A stretch of 64,000 nt of DNA from Streptomyces althioticus (GTDB lineage Bacteria; Actinomycetota; Actinomycetes; Streptomycetales; Streptomycetaceae). The notes beneath the pieces were generated by a model. The model did no database searches. It was not told the DNA's origin and saw only the letters and a list, made by a program, of their open reading frames with translations. The translations under genes were made by a program, and so were the position numbers. This document shows positions 9,044 through 17,835 of the stretch, piece by piece (position 1 is the stretch's first letter; every line of letters begins with the position of its first letter). The stretch lies in contig BMSW01000006.1 in assembly GCA_014649355.1 (NCBI GenBank), forward strand, positions 124,001-188,000, in the 5' to 3' direction.

Positions 9044-9178
9044 GCGTGCACCGAGCCCTGATACACGACCGATGCCTGACCGAGCGCCGCCCGCGCCCCC
9101 GGGCCCGCCGTGCGGACGCACCACCCCCGCAGCCTTGCTGCCGTACTCGACGTGCGTCAGCCCGGAGGTGGCCCCCAC

Positions 9179-10120
9179 ATGTTCTCCCCGCCCTCAGTCC
9201 CCCGCCGTATGTGGACGGCCGTCGGAGCCCTGCTGCTCCTGGCGGCCCTCACCGCCCTGGTGGCCCTGCCCCGGTCCGACCGGGACACGTCCGCCCGACA
9301 GGACCGCGCCCTGACGGAGATCACCGCCGACGACATCCCGTGGCCGGGGGAGGGACAGGCCGCCGTGACCCTGGAGGGATCCGGCCAGGTGCTCACGCAC
9401 GGCGCGCAGCGGCCCGTACCGATCGCCAGCCTGACGAAGGTGATGACCGCGTACGTCGTCCTCGACGGCCACCCCCTGCGCCCGGGCGAGGAGGGCCCGC
9501 GGATCGAGGTGGACCCGCGGGCCGCCCACGAGGCCGGCGTGGGCGGCGAGTCGACCGTCGTCGTCACCCCCGGCGACCGCCGCACCGAGCGCGAACTCCT
9601 GCACCTGCTGCTGCTCCCCTCGGCGAACAACATCGCCCGCCTGCTGGCCCGCTGGGACGCCGGCAGCGAGGAGGCGTTCGTACGGAAGATGCAGCGCGCC
9701 GCGCACGACCTCGGCATGCGCGACACGACGTACACGGACGCCAGCGGCATCTCGCCGACGACCACCAGCACGGCCGCCGACCAGCTGAAACTCGCCCGCG
9801 AGGCGATGCGGCTCCCCGTGCTGCGGGACATCGTGGCGACCCGTGAGGCCACCGTGCCGGGGGTCGGCCGGGTGGCCAACAGCAACACGCTCCTCGGCAC
9901 GTCGGGCGTCGTCGGCCTCAAGACCGGCTCCAGCACCCCGGCGGGCGGCAACCTCCTGTGGGCGGCGAGGACCGACGGCACACGCCTGCTGCTCGGGGCG
10001 GTGCTGCACCAGCGGGCGAACACGACACCGGCCGAGGGCCTGACGGCCGCGCTGGAGGCGAGCCGCACCCTGATCGACGGCCTGCGCGCCCGCCCTCGGT
10101 CCACGGGCTCCGAGGGCTGA
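9179..10120 (+). CDS. D-alanyl-D-alanine carboxypeptidase (S11, DacA-type)
   Basis: A 313-residue penicillin-binding serine peptidase that trims the terminal D-Ala of peptidoglycan stems outside the membrane. An N-terminal membrane anchor or signal lies at residues 11-32. The three PBP motifs are intact: S84-L-T-K87, S148-A-N and K248-T-G. The C-terminal extra domain of DacA is absent, so this is a short form. ATG 9179 follows GGAGGT at 9-nt spacing. It is the first gene after the two-component pair, so it is probably part of its regulon. Confidence 0.9.
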   Translation: MFSPPSVPRRMWTAVGALLLLAALTALVALPRSDRDTSARQDRALTEITADDIPWPGEGQAAVTLEGSGQVLTHGAQRPVPIASLTKVMTAYVVLDGHPLRPGEEGPRIEVDPRAAHEAGVGGESTVVVTPGDRRTERELLHLLLLPSANNIARLLARWDAGSEEAFVRKMQRAAHDLGMRDTTYTDASGISPTTTSTAADQLKLAREAMRLPVLRDIVATREATVPGVGRVANSNTLLGTSGVVGLKTGSSTPAGGNLLWAARTDGTRLLLGAVLHQRANTTPAEGLTAALEASRTLIDGLRARPRSTGSEG

Positions 10121-10126
10121 CCGGCG

Positions 10127-11203
10127 ATGACGACGACACCCGCCCCCACGGCCGCCCCGGCCGGGCGGCCCCGCGGCCTCCTCACCACCACCTGCGCCGT
10201 CCTCCTCGCCGCGGTCCTCGCCCGCCCCGGCTGGATCCCGACGGCCCCCGGCCACCTGGGCAGCCTCACGGACACGATGCTCCCGTGGACGGCGCTCGCC
10301 CTCCCGGCCCTGCTCGCCGCCGCCCTGCTGCGCCGCTCCCGCACCGCCCTGGCAGCCGTCGCCCTGCCCCTCGCCCTGTGGCTGACGGCCTTCGGCGGCA
10401 CTCTCGCCGACAAGTCGGCCCCCGGCGGCGACCTCACCGTCGTCAGCCACAACGTCAACCAGGACAACCCCGACCCGCGGGACACCGCGCGCAGACTGCT
10501 CGCAGCACACCCGGACATCCTGGCCCTGGAGGAACTGAGCCCCGAGACGGCACCGGCGTTCGAACGGGCCCTGACGCCCGCCTACCGCCACCACTTCCAC
10601 CAGGGGACGGTCGGCATCTGCAGCGTCCACCCGCTGCGCGACGCGCGCATCCTGCCGATCATGCCGTGGTCGCGCGCCCTGCGCGCCACGGCCGAGACAC
10701 CCCACGGCCCCCTGACCGTCTACGTCGCCCACCTCCCGTCGGTACGGGTGCACCCCACGGCCGGCTTCACGACAGCGGCCCGCGACGCGGCACTGCGCCG
10801 CCTCACGGCCCACATCCGCGCCGAGAAGGCCCCCCGCTCGCTGCTGGTGGGCGACCTCAACGGCTCCGCCGGCGACCGTGCCCTGCGCCCGCTCACCTCC
10901 CGCTTCGCCTCGGCGCAGGAGACGGCGGGCGCGGGGTTCGGGTTCACCTGGCCGTCCGGCTTCCCGGTGGTCCGCATCGACCAGATCCTCGTCCGGGGCG
11001 TACGCGCCACATCGGCCCGGACCCTGCCGGCCACCCGGAGCGACCACCTCCCGGTGGCGGCCACGATCACCTTCCGACGTGCGAGGGCGCACGACCTGAG
11101 CAACGGTGGCGGGCAGAGCGATGAACTTCGCGCGGCGACGGGGTCCTCCCTACAGGCCGACCACCGGGCCGGCCCCGCCGCACTCCCGAGGAGATCCGCA
11201 TGA
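10127..11203 (+). CDS. VanJ-like membrane phosphatase of the endonuclease/exonuclease/phosphatase superfamily
   Basis: A 358-residue protein with three hydrophobic helices in the first 95 residues, then an EEP domain. The EEP signature is complete: VVSHNVN, LEEL (metal Glu), VYVAHLPS, GDLNG (Asp/Asn pair), RIDQIL and TRSDHLPVAA. This layout, helices then an extracytoplasmic EEP domain, is that of S. coelicolor VanJ, linked to teicoplanin resistance and proposed to act on polyprenyl pyrophosphates. It follows the carboxypeptidase by 6 bp. After the EEP fold there are about 45 low-complexity residues, and the stop overlaps the next start. Confidence 0.85.
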   Translation: MTTTPAPTAAPAGRPRGLLTTTCAVLLAAVLARPGWIPTAPGHLGSLTDTMLPWTALALPALLAAALLRRSRTALAAVALPLALWLTAFGGTLADKSAPGGDLTVVSHNVNQDNPDPRDTARRLLAAHPDILALEELSPETAPAFERALTPAYRHHFHQGTVGICSVHPLRDARILPIMPWSRALRATAETPHGPLTVYVAHLPSVRVHPTAGFTTAARDAALRRLTAHIRAEKAPRSLLVGDLNGSAGDRALRPLTSRFASAQETAGAGFGFTWPSGFPVVRIDQILVRGVRATSARTLPATRSDHLPVAATITFRRARAHDLSNGGGQSDELRAATGSSLQADHRAGPAALPRRSA

Positions 11204-11775
11204 CCGCGACCTACACCTTCGACGTCTTCTCCAGCCTCGACGGCTACGGCGCCGCGAGCGGCGACTGGACCGGCTACTGGGGCAAACAGGGCCCGCAACT
11301 CCTCGACCACCGGCTCGCCCAGCACGCGGGGGAGCAGCGCATGGTCTTCGGCGCGCACACCTACCGCGCCTTCGCCCGGATGCTGGCCGAGAGCACCGAC
11401 GAGTCGGACGTCCGCGACCCCTGGGTCACCCGCATGCGCAACCTGCCGGCGATCGTCGTCTCGAACACGCTCCAGGGCCCCTTGGACTGGCCGGACGCCA
11501 CGGTCGTCAAGGGCGACGCGGTCGACGTGGTGGCCCGCCTCAAGGAGGAGTCCGACGTACCGCTGCGCTCGCACGGCAGCCTGTCGATGAACCGTGCCCT
11601 GATGGCGGCCGGCCTGGTCGACCGCCTCCAGGTGACGGTCTTCCCGGTCGTCACCGGCCGCACCGGCCAGGACCGCATCTTCGAGGGCGCGGCCGACTTC
11701 GACCTGGAACTCCTGGAGCACCGCACCCTCGACGACCGCATCCAGGAACTGATCTACCGGCCCACCCTGCACTGA
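11200..11775 (+). CDS. Dihydrofolate reductase-like (RibD C-terminal family) protein
   Basis: A 191-residue NADPH-type reductase fold of the DHFR/RibD-C superfamily: the opening FDVFSSLDGYGA, the MVFGAHTYRAF helix, LPAIVVSNTL, and VTVFPVVTGRTG near the end. It starts with ATG 11200, overlapping the VanJ-like stop (ATGA), although a GAGGAG site lies close upstream. Stand-alone members are numerous in actinomycetes and mostly lack a known substrate. Its place after envelope genes may be only co-transcription. Confidence 0.85.
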   Translation: MTATYTFDVFSSLDGYGAASGDWTGYWGKQGPQLLDHRLAQHAGEQRMVFGAHTYRAFARMLAESTDESDVRDPWVTRMRNLPAIVVSNTLQGPLDWPDATVVKGDAVDVVARLKEESDVPLRSHGSLSMNRALMAAGLVDRLQVTVFPVVTGRTGQDRIFEGAADFDLELLEHRTLDDRIQELIYRPTLH

Positions 11776-11850
11776 CGGCAGGCCGCCTGCGGGTGCTCCG
11801 CACACCCGTGTCATTCTCACGGGCGTACGCCGTCGCCCCGAGGAGCCCCC

Positions 11851-12696
11851 ATGCCCGCCGCCCGCCCCCGCATCCTGTTCGTCACCGATCTGGCCTACCC
11901 GGCCCGCGGGCGGCGGTACGGCGACGAGGACGTCTTCCTCACCTCCCGGCTGCGCGAGGAGTTCGACCTCGCCCTCTGCCATCCGCGGGACGCCGCCGCG
12001 CTGATGGGCGCGTTCGACGCCGTCGTCGTGCGCAACAGCGGGCCCGTGCTGGGGTACCTCGACGCCTACGAGGAGTTCCGCGCGCGGGCGCTCGCCACCG
12101 GCGTGCCCGTCTACAACCCGCTCACCGGGCGCGGCGACATGGCCGGAAAGCAGTACCTGCTGGACCTGACCGACGCCGGGATGCCGGTCGTCCCCACCGT
12201 CGGCCGGCCCGAGGACCTGCACCGGCTGCCCCGCGCGGACCGGTACGTCGTCAAGCCCCGGCTCGGCGCCGACTCGCACGGGCTGCGGATCGTCTCCGCC
12301 GCCGAGGCGTCCGCGCCGGCCGACGGCGACGTCCTCGTGCAGCCGTACGTCGACTTCGCCTACGAGGTGTCGTTCTACTTCGTCGACCAGGACTTCCAGT
12401 ACGCCCTCCACGCCCCCGACCCCGCCGCGCGCTGGCGGCTGGAGCCCTACCGGCCCGGCCCCGGTGACCTGGACTTCGCCCGGCGCTTCGTCGAGTGGAA
12501 CACCCTCGCCCACGGCATCCAGCGGGTCGACGCCTGCCGGGCGCCGGGCGGGGAGCTGCTGCTGGTCGAGCTGGAGGACCTCAACCCCTACCTGTCGCTC
12601 GACGCCCTCGACGACACGACCCGGGACGCGTTCGTCGCCGCGACGGTGGCCTCCCTGCACCGCTTCCTGGGGGAGAGCGAGGGCGCCCGCGGCTGA
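11851..12696 (+). CDS. ATP-grasp family protein
   Basis: A 281-residue ATP-grasp enzyme resembling the glutathione synthetase/RimK group, which joins a carboxylate to an amine or thiol through an acyl phosphate. Visible parts are an N-terminal Rossmann-like half (residues 6-70), NPLTGRGDMAGKQYLLDL, YVVKPRLGADSHG with the ATP-binding lysine, DVLVQPYV, and the metal-binding end VELEDLNPYLSLD. It is preceded by GAGGAG. The substrate is unknown. It is unrelated to the graspetide maturase at 34777. Confidence 0.8.
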   Translation: MPAARPRILFVTDLAYPARGRRYGDEDVFLTSRLREEFDLALCHPRDAAALMGAFDAVVVRNSGPVLGYLDAYEEFRARALATGVPVYNPLTGRGDMAGKQYLLDLTDAGMPVVPTVGRPEDLHRLPRADRYVVKPRLGADSHGLRIVSAAEASAPADGDVLVQPYVDFAYEVSFYFVDQDFQYALHAPDPAARWRLEPYRPGPGDLDFARRFVEWNTLAHGIQRVDACRAPGGELLLVELEDLNPYLSLDALDDTTRDAFVAATVASLHRFLGESEGARG

Positions 12697-12771
12697 ACCG
12701 GCCGGGCCCCGGTCACGTATCTCTCGCCGTAGGCGGCTCAACTCCCGCGTCAGGTACGGAAGGAGAGCGAT

Positions 12772-13434
12772 GTGACCAGTCCACCGGGGTCCGGGCCCAC
12801 CGAGGGGCCGCCCCTCGAACCCGTCCGCGTCCTGCGCGCACGCCGCACCGACGCGCTCGCCGAGCTGTTCCGGGACGTCGAACGGGGCGGCGAGGAGCGC
12901 GAGGAGGTGCCGCCCGGCCGTCCCCCGGCCGGGGCGGAGGACGTCACACAGGAGCTTCCGCCGATGCCGGGCGGCCCGCCGCCGCACTTCGCCCGGCCGT
13001 CACGGCTGCGCAGGGCCGCGCCGGTCCTCGTGGTCACCGTCGCCGCGCTGGCCGGGTTCGGCGGGGCGCTGCTCTTCACCGAGCGGCCCGCCGACGACCG
13101 TGCCACCGCGCCCGCGTCGCCGCCCACGACCGCGGCCCCCGGGCCGCCCCGCACGGAGCCGCCCCGCACGGCCGCCCCCGCCGAAGACGGCTTCCTGCGT
13201 GAGGGCGACGCGGGCCCCGAGGTGGCCGCCCTCCAGGAACGCCTGCTCCGTGTCCCCGAGGTCTACCGGGACGGCAGGACCGACGGCCGTTACGACGCGA
13301 CCCTCCGCGAGGCGGTCGCCCGCTTCCAGCTCTGGTACGGCGTCCGCGGCGACGAGACGGGCGTCTACGGCGACGACACCCGCAGGGCACTGGAGTCGCA
13401 CGCGGGCGGGCCGGAGGGCGAGGAAGCGGCATAG
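12772..13434 (+). CDS. Membrane-anchored peptidoglycan-binding domain protein
   Basis: A 220-residue protein with an unusual layout: a cytoplasmic, acidic and Pro-rich first 75 residues, one membrane helix (about 82-102), a Pro/Thr-rich linker and a C-terminal PG_binding_1 domain (about 140-208: DAGPEVAALQERLL, DGRYDATLREAVARFQ). GTG 12772 follows GGAAGGAG. The first segment (RVLRARRTDALAELFRD) resembles the cytoplasmic tails of proteins that interact with intracellular regulators. It might link wall state to the cytoplasm, but that is inference. Confidence 0.75.
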   Translation: MTSPPGSGPTEGPPLEPVRVLRARRTDALAELFRDVERGGEEREEVPPGRPPAGAEDVTQELPPMPGGPPPHFARPSRLRRAAPVLVVTVAALAGFGGALLFTERPADDRATAPASPPTTAAPGPPRTEPPRTAAPAEDGFLREGDAGPEVAALQERLLRVPEVYRDGRTDGRYDATLREAVARFQLWYGVRGDETGVYGDDTRRALESHAGGPEGEEAA

Positions 13435-13459
13435 GCGGAGGTCGGTACACCTCGCCCTG

Positions 13460-15871
13460 TCACGTTTCCCGCGGCACCCGGATGTCCAGCACGCACACGT
13501 CGTCGCGCCGTTCGTTCTCCAGCATCACGTCCAGGAGGGTGCCGAGGGAGCCGGGGGTGTCCTCGGGGTGGGCGACGGCCGCGTCGGCGAGGCGGGCGAG
13601 GCCCACGTCGATGTTCTCCGGGGCGCGTTCGACCAGGCCGTCGGTGTAGAGGAGGATGCGGTCGCCCGGTTCGAGGTGGTGTTCGGCCTCCTCGAAGTAC
13701 GGGACCGAGGTCGCGCCCAGCAGCATGCCCGGGGGCCGGGGCAGGTACGACGCCTCGCCGTCGCGCAGCAGCAGCGGCGGCGGGTGGCCGGCCTGCGCCC
13801 ACACCAGTCGGCGGTCCGCCGCGTGGTAGCGGGCGAGGACCATCGTCGCGGTGCCGTGCGCGTCCCGGGTGTGCAGCAGCAGCGAGTTCAGCCGGGACAG
13901 CGCGCCCGTCAGCGACGAGCCGGTGCTGACCATGCCCTTGGCGGTGAAGCGCAGCTGCGCCATCGTGGCGACCGCGTCCACGCCGTGACCGGCCACGTCC
14001 CCGATGACGAACAGGGAGTCCCCGTCGGGCAGCTCCACCGCGCTGAACCAGTCCCCGCCGACATGGATGCCGGCCTGCGCGGGCAGGTACGCGACCTCGA
14101 CGCGCAGCCCGGACAGGTCGATCACCTTGTCGGGCAGCGGCAGCAGCGCGTGCTGCAGCCGGGCCACCAGGATCCGCTCCGACTGGAGCACGTCGTGCTG
14201 GGTGAGGATCGCGCGCTCGCTCTCCACCAGCGCCAGTTCCGCCCGGCGCCGCGCGGTCAGGTCCTGCACGACCCCGTGCACCTCGAACGGGGTGCCGTGG
14301 GCGTCCGCCACCACCTCGGCGATCAGCCGCAGGTGCCGTACGCCGCGCCCGCCGCGGATCCGGAACGGCGCGTCGAAGGGCAGGCCCTCGCGCAGCAGGG
14401 TCTCGACGGCGGCCCGCAGCGCGGCCCGGTCCTCGGGCAGCGCGAGCCCGGGCAGGCCGTCCAGCCGCACCGGGCCGTCCGCCGGGTCCCGGTCGAGGAT
14501 GGCGAAGACCTGAGCCGACCAGGACGCCTCGTCCCTCGACAGGTTCCAGTTGGCCCAGCCGATGTTGCCCAGCCGTTGAAGCTCCGCCAGCCGCTGCTCC
14601 TGCCGGTCCGAGGAGGCGTGCCGCAGCCAGATGACGACCAGCGCGTCCTCCAGGCGGCTGACGCGCACCGAGTAGGTGGCCAGTTCCAGGGCGCCGTCCA
14701 CGGTCTCCTGGTGCGCGAACGGCTCGCTCTCGAAGGGGCCGCCGCCCGTCAGGACGTCCAGGCAGCCCTGCCACACCGGCAGGTCCGTGAGGTCCGGCCG
14801 CACCTCCCGCAGCCGCCGCCCCGTCGGATCGCCGGAGGAGCCGCCGAGCAGGTCGGCCGCCTGGGCGGTGGCCGCGTCGACGCGGAAGTCCTCCACGTCG
14901 CCGGAGGACGAGACAAGGGGGGTGAGCAGCATCGCCGGGACGGGGAGCGCCGCGAAGAGCGACTGGACGGCGTCCGCCTCGGACTCGCGGACCGGCGCCG
15001 TCGAGGAGGTGAAGCTGCGCAGGCGTCCCGCGCACAGCCGGACGACGCCCCGAAGATGCGCGCGTTCGCGTGGGGTGAAGACGCCCGGGCGTCCGCGCAG
15101 CACGCCGATGCACACGTCGGAGCCGTCCCCGCCGCGCAGCGGCAGCCAGACCCGGGACTGCCACCGCTCGGGCGGCTCACCGATCAGCAGGTAGCGCGCG
15201 CTGTCCCGGGAGAAGTCCTCCAGCCAGCAGGGCTCACCGGAGCGCAGGGCGTGCACGACGGCCACGCCGCTGAACGGGGGCACCTGACGCCAGCGGGCCG
15301 CCAGTCCGTCGTCGACGCCGGCGTGCCCGGCGAGTTCGAGGCCGCCGTCGGACCGGCGGACGTAGATCATCACCGACTCCGCGTCCAGGTCCGGGGCGAG
15401 ATGGTCCAGCAGGCACCGGGCGAGGGTCTGGTGCGTGTCCACGTGGACCAGGGCGCGGCCGAGGCGGCCCAGGGCGTCGGCGACGTCGTCGGGCGCGGCG
15501 AAGGGCTCCGGCGCCTGTGTCGAGGACCTGTCGACCTCCTGCGGGCGGGGCGTGGGGGTTTCACCGCACGGGCGGACGGGTGCCAGCTCGCCCAGGGTGA
15601 TCCAGCACTCCTCCAGCAGGGTGCGGCGGGCGGCCTTGGCCCGCTCGTGCAGCATCTCCTCGGCGGCGTCCGCGGTGGAGCCGTCCAGGGCCATCACGAC
15701 GCCCTTGGCACGCTCCATGACGACCGACATGGCCGCCTGTTCACGAAGCCGGTCCATCTCGGCGCGCTGCTGGGCGACCACCCTGGCCAGTTCCACCACG
15801 TCCGGAACCGCGGCGGACTCGACCGAGGCAATGCGATCGCTCTTCACGCACCGAGCATTGCACATCTGCAC
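13460..15871 (-). CDS. ANTAR-GAF-PAS-PP2C (SpoIIE-type) protein phosphatase
   Basis: An 803-residue cytoplasmic signalling protein. In order: an ANTAR-like helical segment (about 30-95, MERAKGVVMALDGSTADAAE), a GAF domain (about 125-290), two PAS-like domains (about 300-420 and 430-560) and a SpoIIE-type Ser/Thr phosphatase (about 580-800; VGGDWFSAVELPDG, DVAGHGVDAV, LYTDGLVER, RRDDVCVLDIRV). Such proteins usually reactivate anti-anti-sigma factors. ANTAR is normally an RNA-binding antiterminator domain, so its presence here is notable. The start could also be GTG 15847. The gene stands alone. Confidence 0.85.
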   Translation of the reverse strand: MQMCNARCVKSDRIASVESAAVPDVVELARVVAQQRAEMDRLREQAAMSVVMERAKGVVMALDGSTADAAEEMLHERAKAARRTLLEECWITLGELAPVRPCGETPTPRPQEVDRSSTQAPEPFAAPDDVADALGRLGRALVHVDTHQTLARCLLDHLAPDLDAESVMIYVRRSDGGLELAGHAGVDDGLAARWRQVPPFSGVAVVHALRSGEPCWLEDFSRDSARYLLIGEPPERWQSRVWLPLRGGDGSDVCIGVLRGRPGVFTPRERAHLRGVVRLCAGRLRSFTSSTAPVRESEADAVQSLFAALPVPAMLLTPLVSSSGDVEDFRVDAATAQAADLLGGSSGDPTGRRLREVRPDLTDLPVWQGCLDVLTGGGPFESEPFAHQETVDGALELATYSVRVSRLEDALVVIWLRHASSDRQEQRLAELQRLGNIGWANWNLSRDEASWSAQVFAILDRDPADGPVRLDGLPGLALPEDRAALRAAVETLLREGLPFDAPFRIRGGRGVRHLRLIAEVVADAHGTPFEVHGVVQDLTARRRAELALVESERAILTQHDVLQSERILVARLQHALLPLPDKVIDLSGLRVEVAYLPAQAGIHVGGDWFSAVELPDGDSLFVIGDVAGHGVDAVATMAQLRFTAKGMVSTGSSLTGALSRLNSLLLHTRDAHGTATMVLARYHAADRRLVWAQAGHPPPLLLRDGEASYLPRPPGMLLGATSVPYFEEAEHHLEPGDRILLYTDGLVERAPENIDVGLARLADAAVAHPEDTPGSLGTLLDVMLENERRDDVCVLDIRVPRET

Positions 15872-16072
15872 GTATTCGTTGACCGGCTTCTTCTCCCGAA
15901 TCCGGTCCGGGCCGGGGGTGCGGCGGCCCGGACGCGCCCGCGCGGTACCGGCCCGCGCCGTACGAGGGTGACAGGGGGGCGGGCGGGCCCGGACGCGGGG
16001 TGTACGAGCCCTGCGCGCTCCGTGCGCGTGGGCACGGGAGGGCGGGGGAGCGGGCAGCCCGGCCGGGTCCGG

Positions 16073-16441
16073 TCAGCGGGCGCTCCCGCCCAGCGCCTGG
16101 GTGACCGCCCGCACGCTCCGCGCGATGTGCTGGAGTTGCGTCAGCTCGGCCGCGTACAGCTTGATCGCGTGCTCGATGGCACCCTCGTGCAGGCCGAGGC
16201 GGGGCAGGTCCGCGCGGGCGGTCTGGAGCGCGATGCGCGCCACCCGTATCTCGTGCTCGACCTGGATCTGGGCGTGCCGGGCCAGCAGCACGGGGTGCCG
16301 GACGAACGCCGGGTAGCTCGCGTAGCGCGCCGGGACCAGCTCGCGCAGCCACTTGGCGGCCGACCGTTCCCAGTCGTAGCTCCCGGGGGTCTTCACCTGG
16401 CGGGGCCAGTCGGGTCCGAGGCGCGTGGACGTCAGAGGCAT
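16073..16441 (-). CDS. Conserved hypothetical protein (122 aa)
   Basis: A 122-residue, helix-rich, mildly basic protein; I do not recognise a named domain. It contains two long amphipathic stretches (AIEHAIKLYAAELTQLQHIARS and an upstream RHAQIQVEHEIRVARIAL-type helix), suggesting a coiled-coil or helical bundle. ATG 16441 is chosen because it is the last start before the compositionally normal region. Upstream lies a 444-bp gap with an AT-rich patch. It is separated by 200 bp from the phosphatase gene on the same strand. Confidence 0.65.
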   Translation of the reverse strand: MPLTSTRLGPDWPRQVKTPGSYDWERSAAKWLRELVPARYASYPAFVRHPVLLARHAQIQVEHEIRVARIALQTARADLPRLGLHEGAIEHAIKLYAAELTQLQHIARSVRAVTQALGGSAR

Positions 16442-16884
16442 GATCTTCGCTTCCGGGTGTACGGCGTCGCCGGCACGGGCGACGGGGTGGGGCGGCCCCG
16501 GTCTAGGGGATGACCGGGACCGCCACGGTTGGCCGGGCAGGGGAAGCCCGGCCGAACACCCTGGCCGCCGGAGCGGGTGGAGACCGGCGGCCCGGGTGTC
16601 GTGCGGGTGCCCGGAGGTGACCGGTGCGGGTGGCCGTGGCGGCACCGGGGTGCGGCGCACGGCGGGCCCTCGGCCTTCCTGGCGGGCGGATGCGGTGGGT
16701 GGAGCGCGGTCCGGAGCGGTCGGGGCCGCGATCCGTGAGCAGTATTTATATATGCCGTCCGCTTGGCAAGACGCATGAAAACATTCATGCCTTATTCAAA
16801 GTGCGCGATGCCCCGCGAAAGACCCGTGACCGGCGGTAACCGGACGCCCGGTGGCCGAAGGCGCGGTGACCGGGACTCCAGGAC
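16442..16884. other. 443-bp non-coding gap with AT-rich island
   Basis: Positions 16442-16735 are ordinary GC-rich sequence without a convincing gene on either strand. Positions 16739-16800 are an AT-rich island, rare in this genome, containing the run TATTTATATATG and a perfect 7-bp inverted repeat. Minus-strand TTGCCA (16764-16769) followed by a TA-rich stretch could be a promoter for the 16073 gene, but its spacing is imperfect. Confidence 0.5.
16773..16790. promoter_or_regulatory. Inverted repeat GCATGAA-N4-TTCATGC
   Basis: Perfect 7-bp arms with an AACA spacer inside the AT-rich island, 95 bp after the stop of the RpiR gene. No T-run follows, so an operator is more likely than a terminator. 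The neighbouring RpiR regulator is a candidate binder; this is inference. Confidence 0.45.
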
Positions 16885-17835
16885 TCAGTCCCGCAGGAAG
16901 AAGTGGTGCTCGTCGGCGACCTGCTCGTAGTCCTCGAGCCGGGCCTGCGTGCGCTCCGGGTCGGCGTCCGTCATGGCCTGGAGCAGCGCCGCGCACATCA
17001 CGCCGGGCGCCGCGTAAGAGTCGAAGACCAGGCGGGAGCCGGTGCCGGTGGCGAAGACGACGTCCGCCTCGTCGACGAGCGGCCCCAGCGCCAGGTCCGT
17101 GATCAGCGCGACCTTGAGCCCGGCGCTGCGCGCCACCCGCACCGCCGTCAGCGTCTCCTGGGCGTGCCGGGGCATGGAGAACGCCAGCACCCACGTCCCG
17201 CCGGCCTCCCGCGACTGCAGCAGCGCGTCGTACGCCACGCTGCCGCCGAGCGTCACCAGTCGCACGTCCGGGTGGACACGGCGGGCGGCGTACGCGAAGT
17301 ACTCGGCGAGCGACGCGGAGATGCGCAGGCCCAGCACGGTGAGCGGGGTGGAGGCGGACAGCGCGCGGCCCACCTCGATGACGCGGTCGGTGTCGGCGAG
17401 GTCGCGGCGCAGGTTCTCCAGGTTCTCGATCTCGGCGTCGACCGCCGCCTGCAGTTCGTTGCCCCGGGGCTCTTCCGCCGGGCCGGCGCCGACGCCCGAC
17501 CGGGTACCGAGGGTGATCGACTGGAGCTTCTCCCGGAGCGCCGGGTAGCCGCTGAAACCGACCGCGGACGCGAACCGGGTCACCGAGGGCTGACTCACCC
17601 CGACCCGGTCCGCGAGATCGGTGATCGACAGGAACGCCGCCTCGGTGATGTGCTCGATCAGGTACTGCGCGATGCGCCGCTGGCCGGGGGAGAGCCGGGG
17701 CCGGTCGAAGAGGGCGCGGAGCTGGGCCGTGGGGGACAGCTCCGACTCCTGACCCGCCTTGGCCGAGGTGATCGCGGATGCCTGTGCGCGTGCCTGCTGC
17801 GGCGATGGCACCGGTGCGCCTCCCTTGTCTCCCAC
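16885..17835 (-). CDS. RpiR/MurR-family transcriptional regulator
   Basis: A 316-residue sugar-phosphate-responsive repressor type. The N-terminal HTH_6 domain (about 36-110; LSITDLADRVGVSQPSVTRFASAVGFSGYP) is followed by a SIS sugar-isomerase domain (about 150-290; VLGLRISASLAEYFAYAARR, DVRLVTLGGS, ITDLALGPL). The first 30 residues are Ala/Gln-rich and poorly conserved in such proteins. No sugar-catabolic gene is adjacent, so the effector cannot be inferred. Upstream and downstream regions are both non-coding. Confidence 0.88.
   Translation of the reverse strand: MGDKGGAPVPSPQQARAQASAITSAKAGQESELSPTAQLRALFDRPRLSPGQRRIAQYLIEHITEAAFLSITDLADRVGVSQPSVTRFASAVGFSGYPALREKLQSITLGTRSGVGAGPAEEPRGNELQAAVDAEIENLENLRRDLADTDRVIEVGRALSASTPLTVLGLRISASLAEYFAYAARRVHPDVRLVTLGGSVAYDALLQSREAGGTWVLAFSMPRHAQETLTAVRVARSAGLKVALITDLALGPLVDEADVVFATGTGSRLVFDSYAAPGVMCAALLQAMTDADPERTQARLEDYEQVADEHHFFLRD

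Noticed and set aside
8926..9178. CRISPR-like array
   Set aside because: Units are contiguous 45-bp tandem repeats without spacers, and no cas genes are present.
11100..11203. Frameshift at the end of the VanJ-like gene
   Set aside because: The extra 45 residues are open and the stop overlaps the next start in the usual coupled way; a longer tail is as likely as an error.
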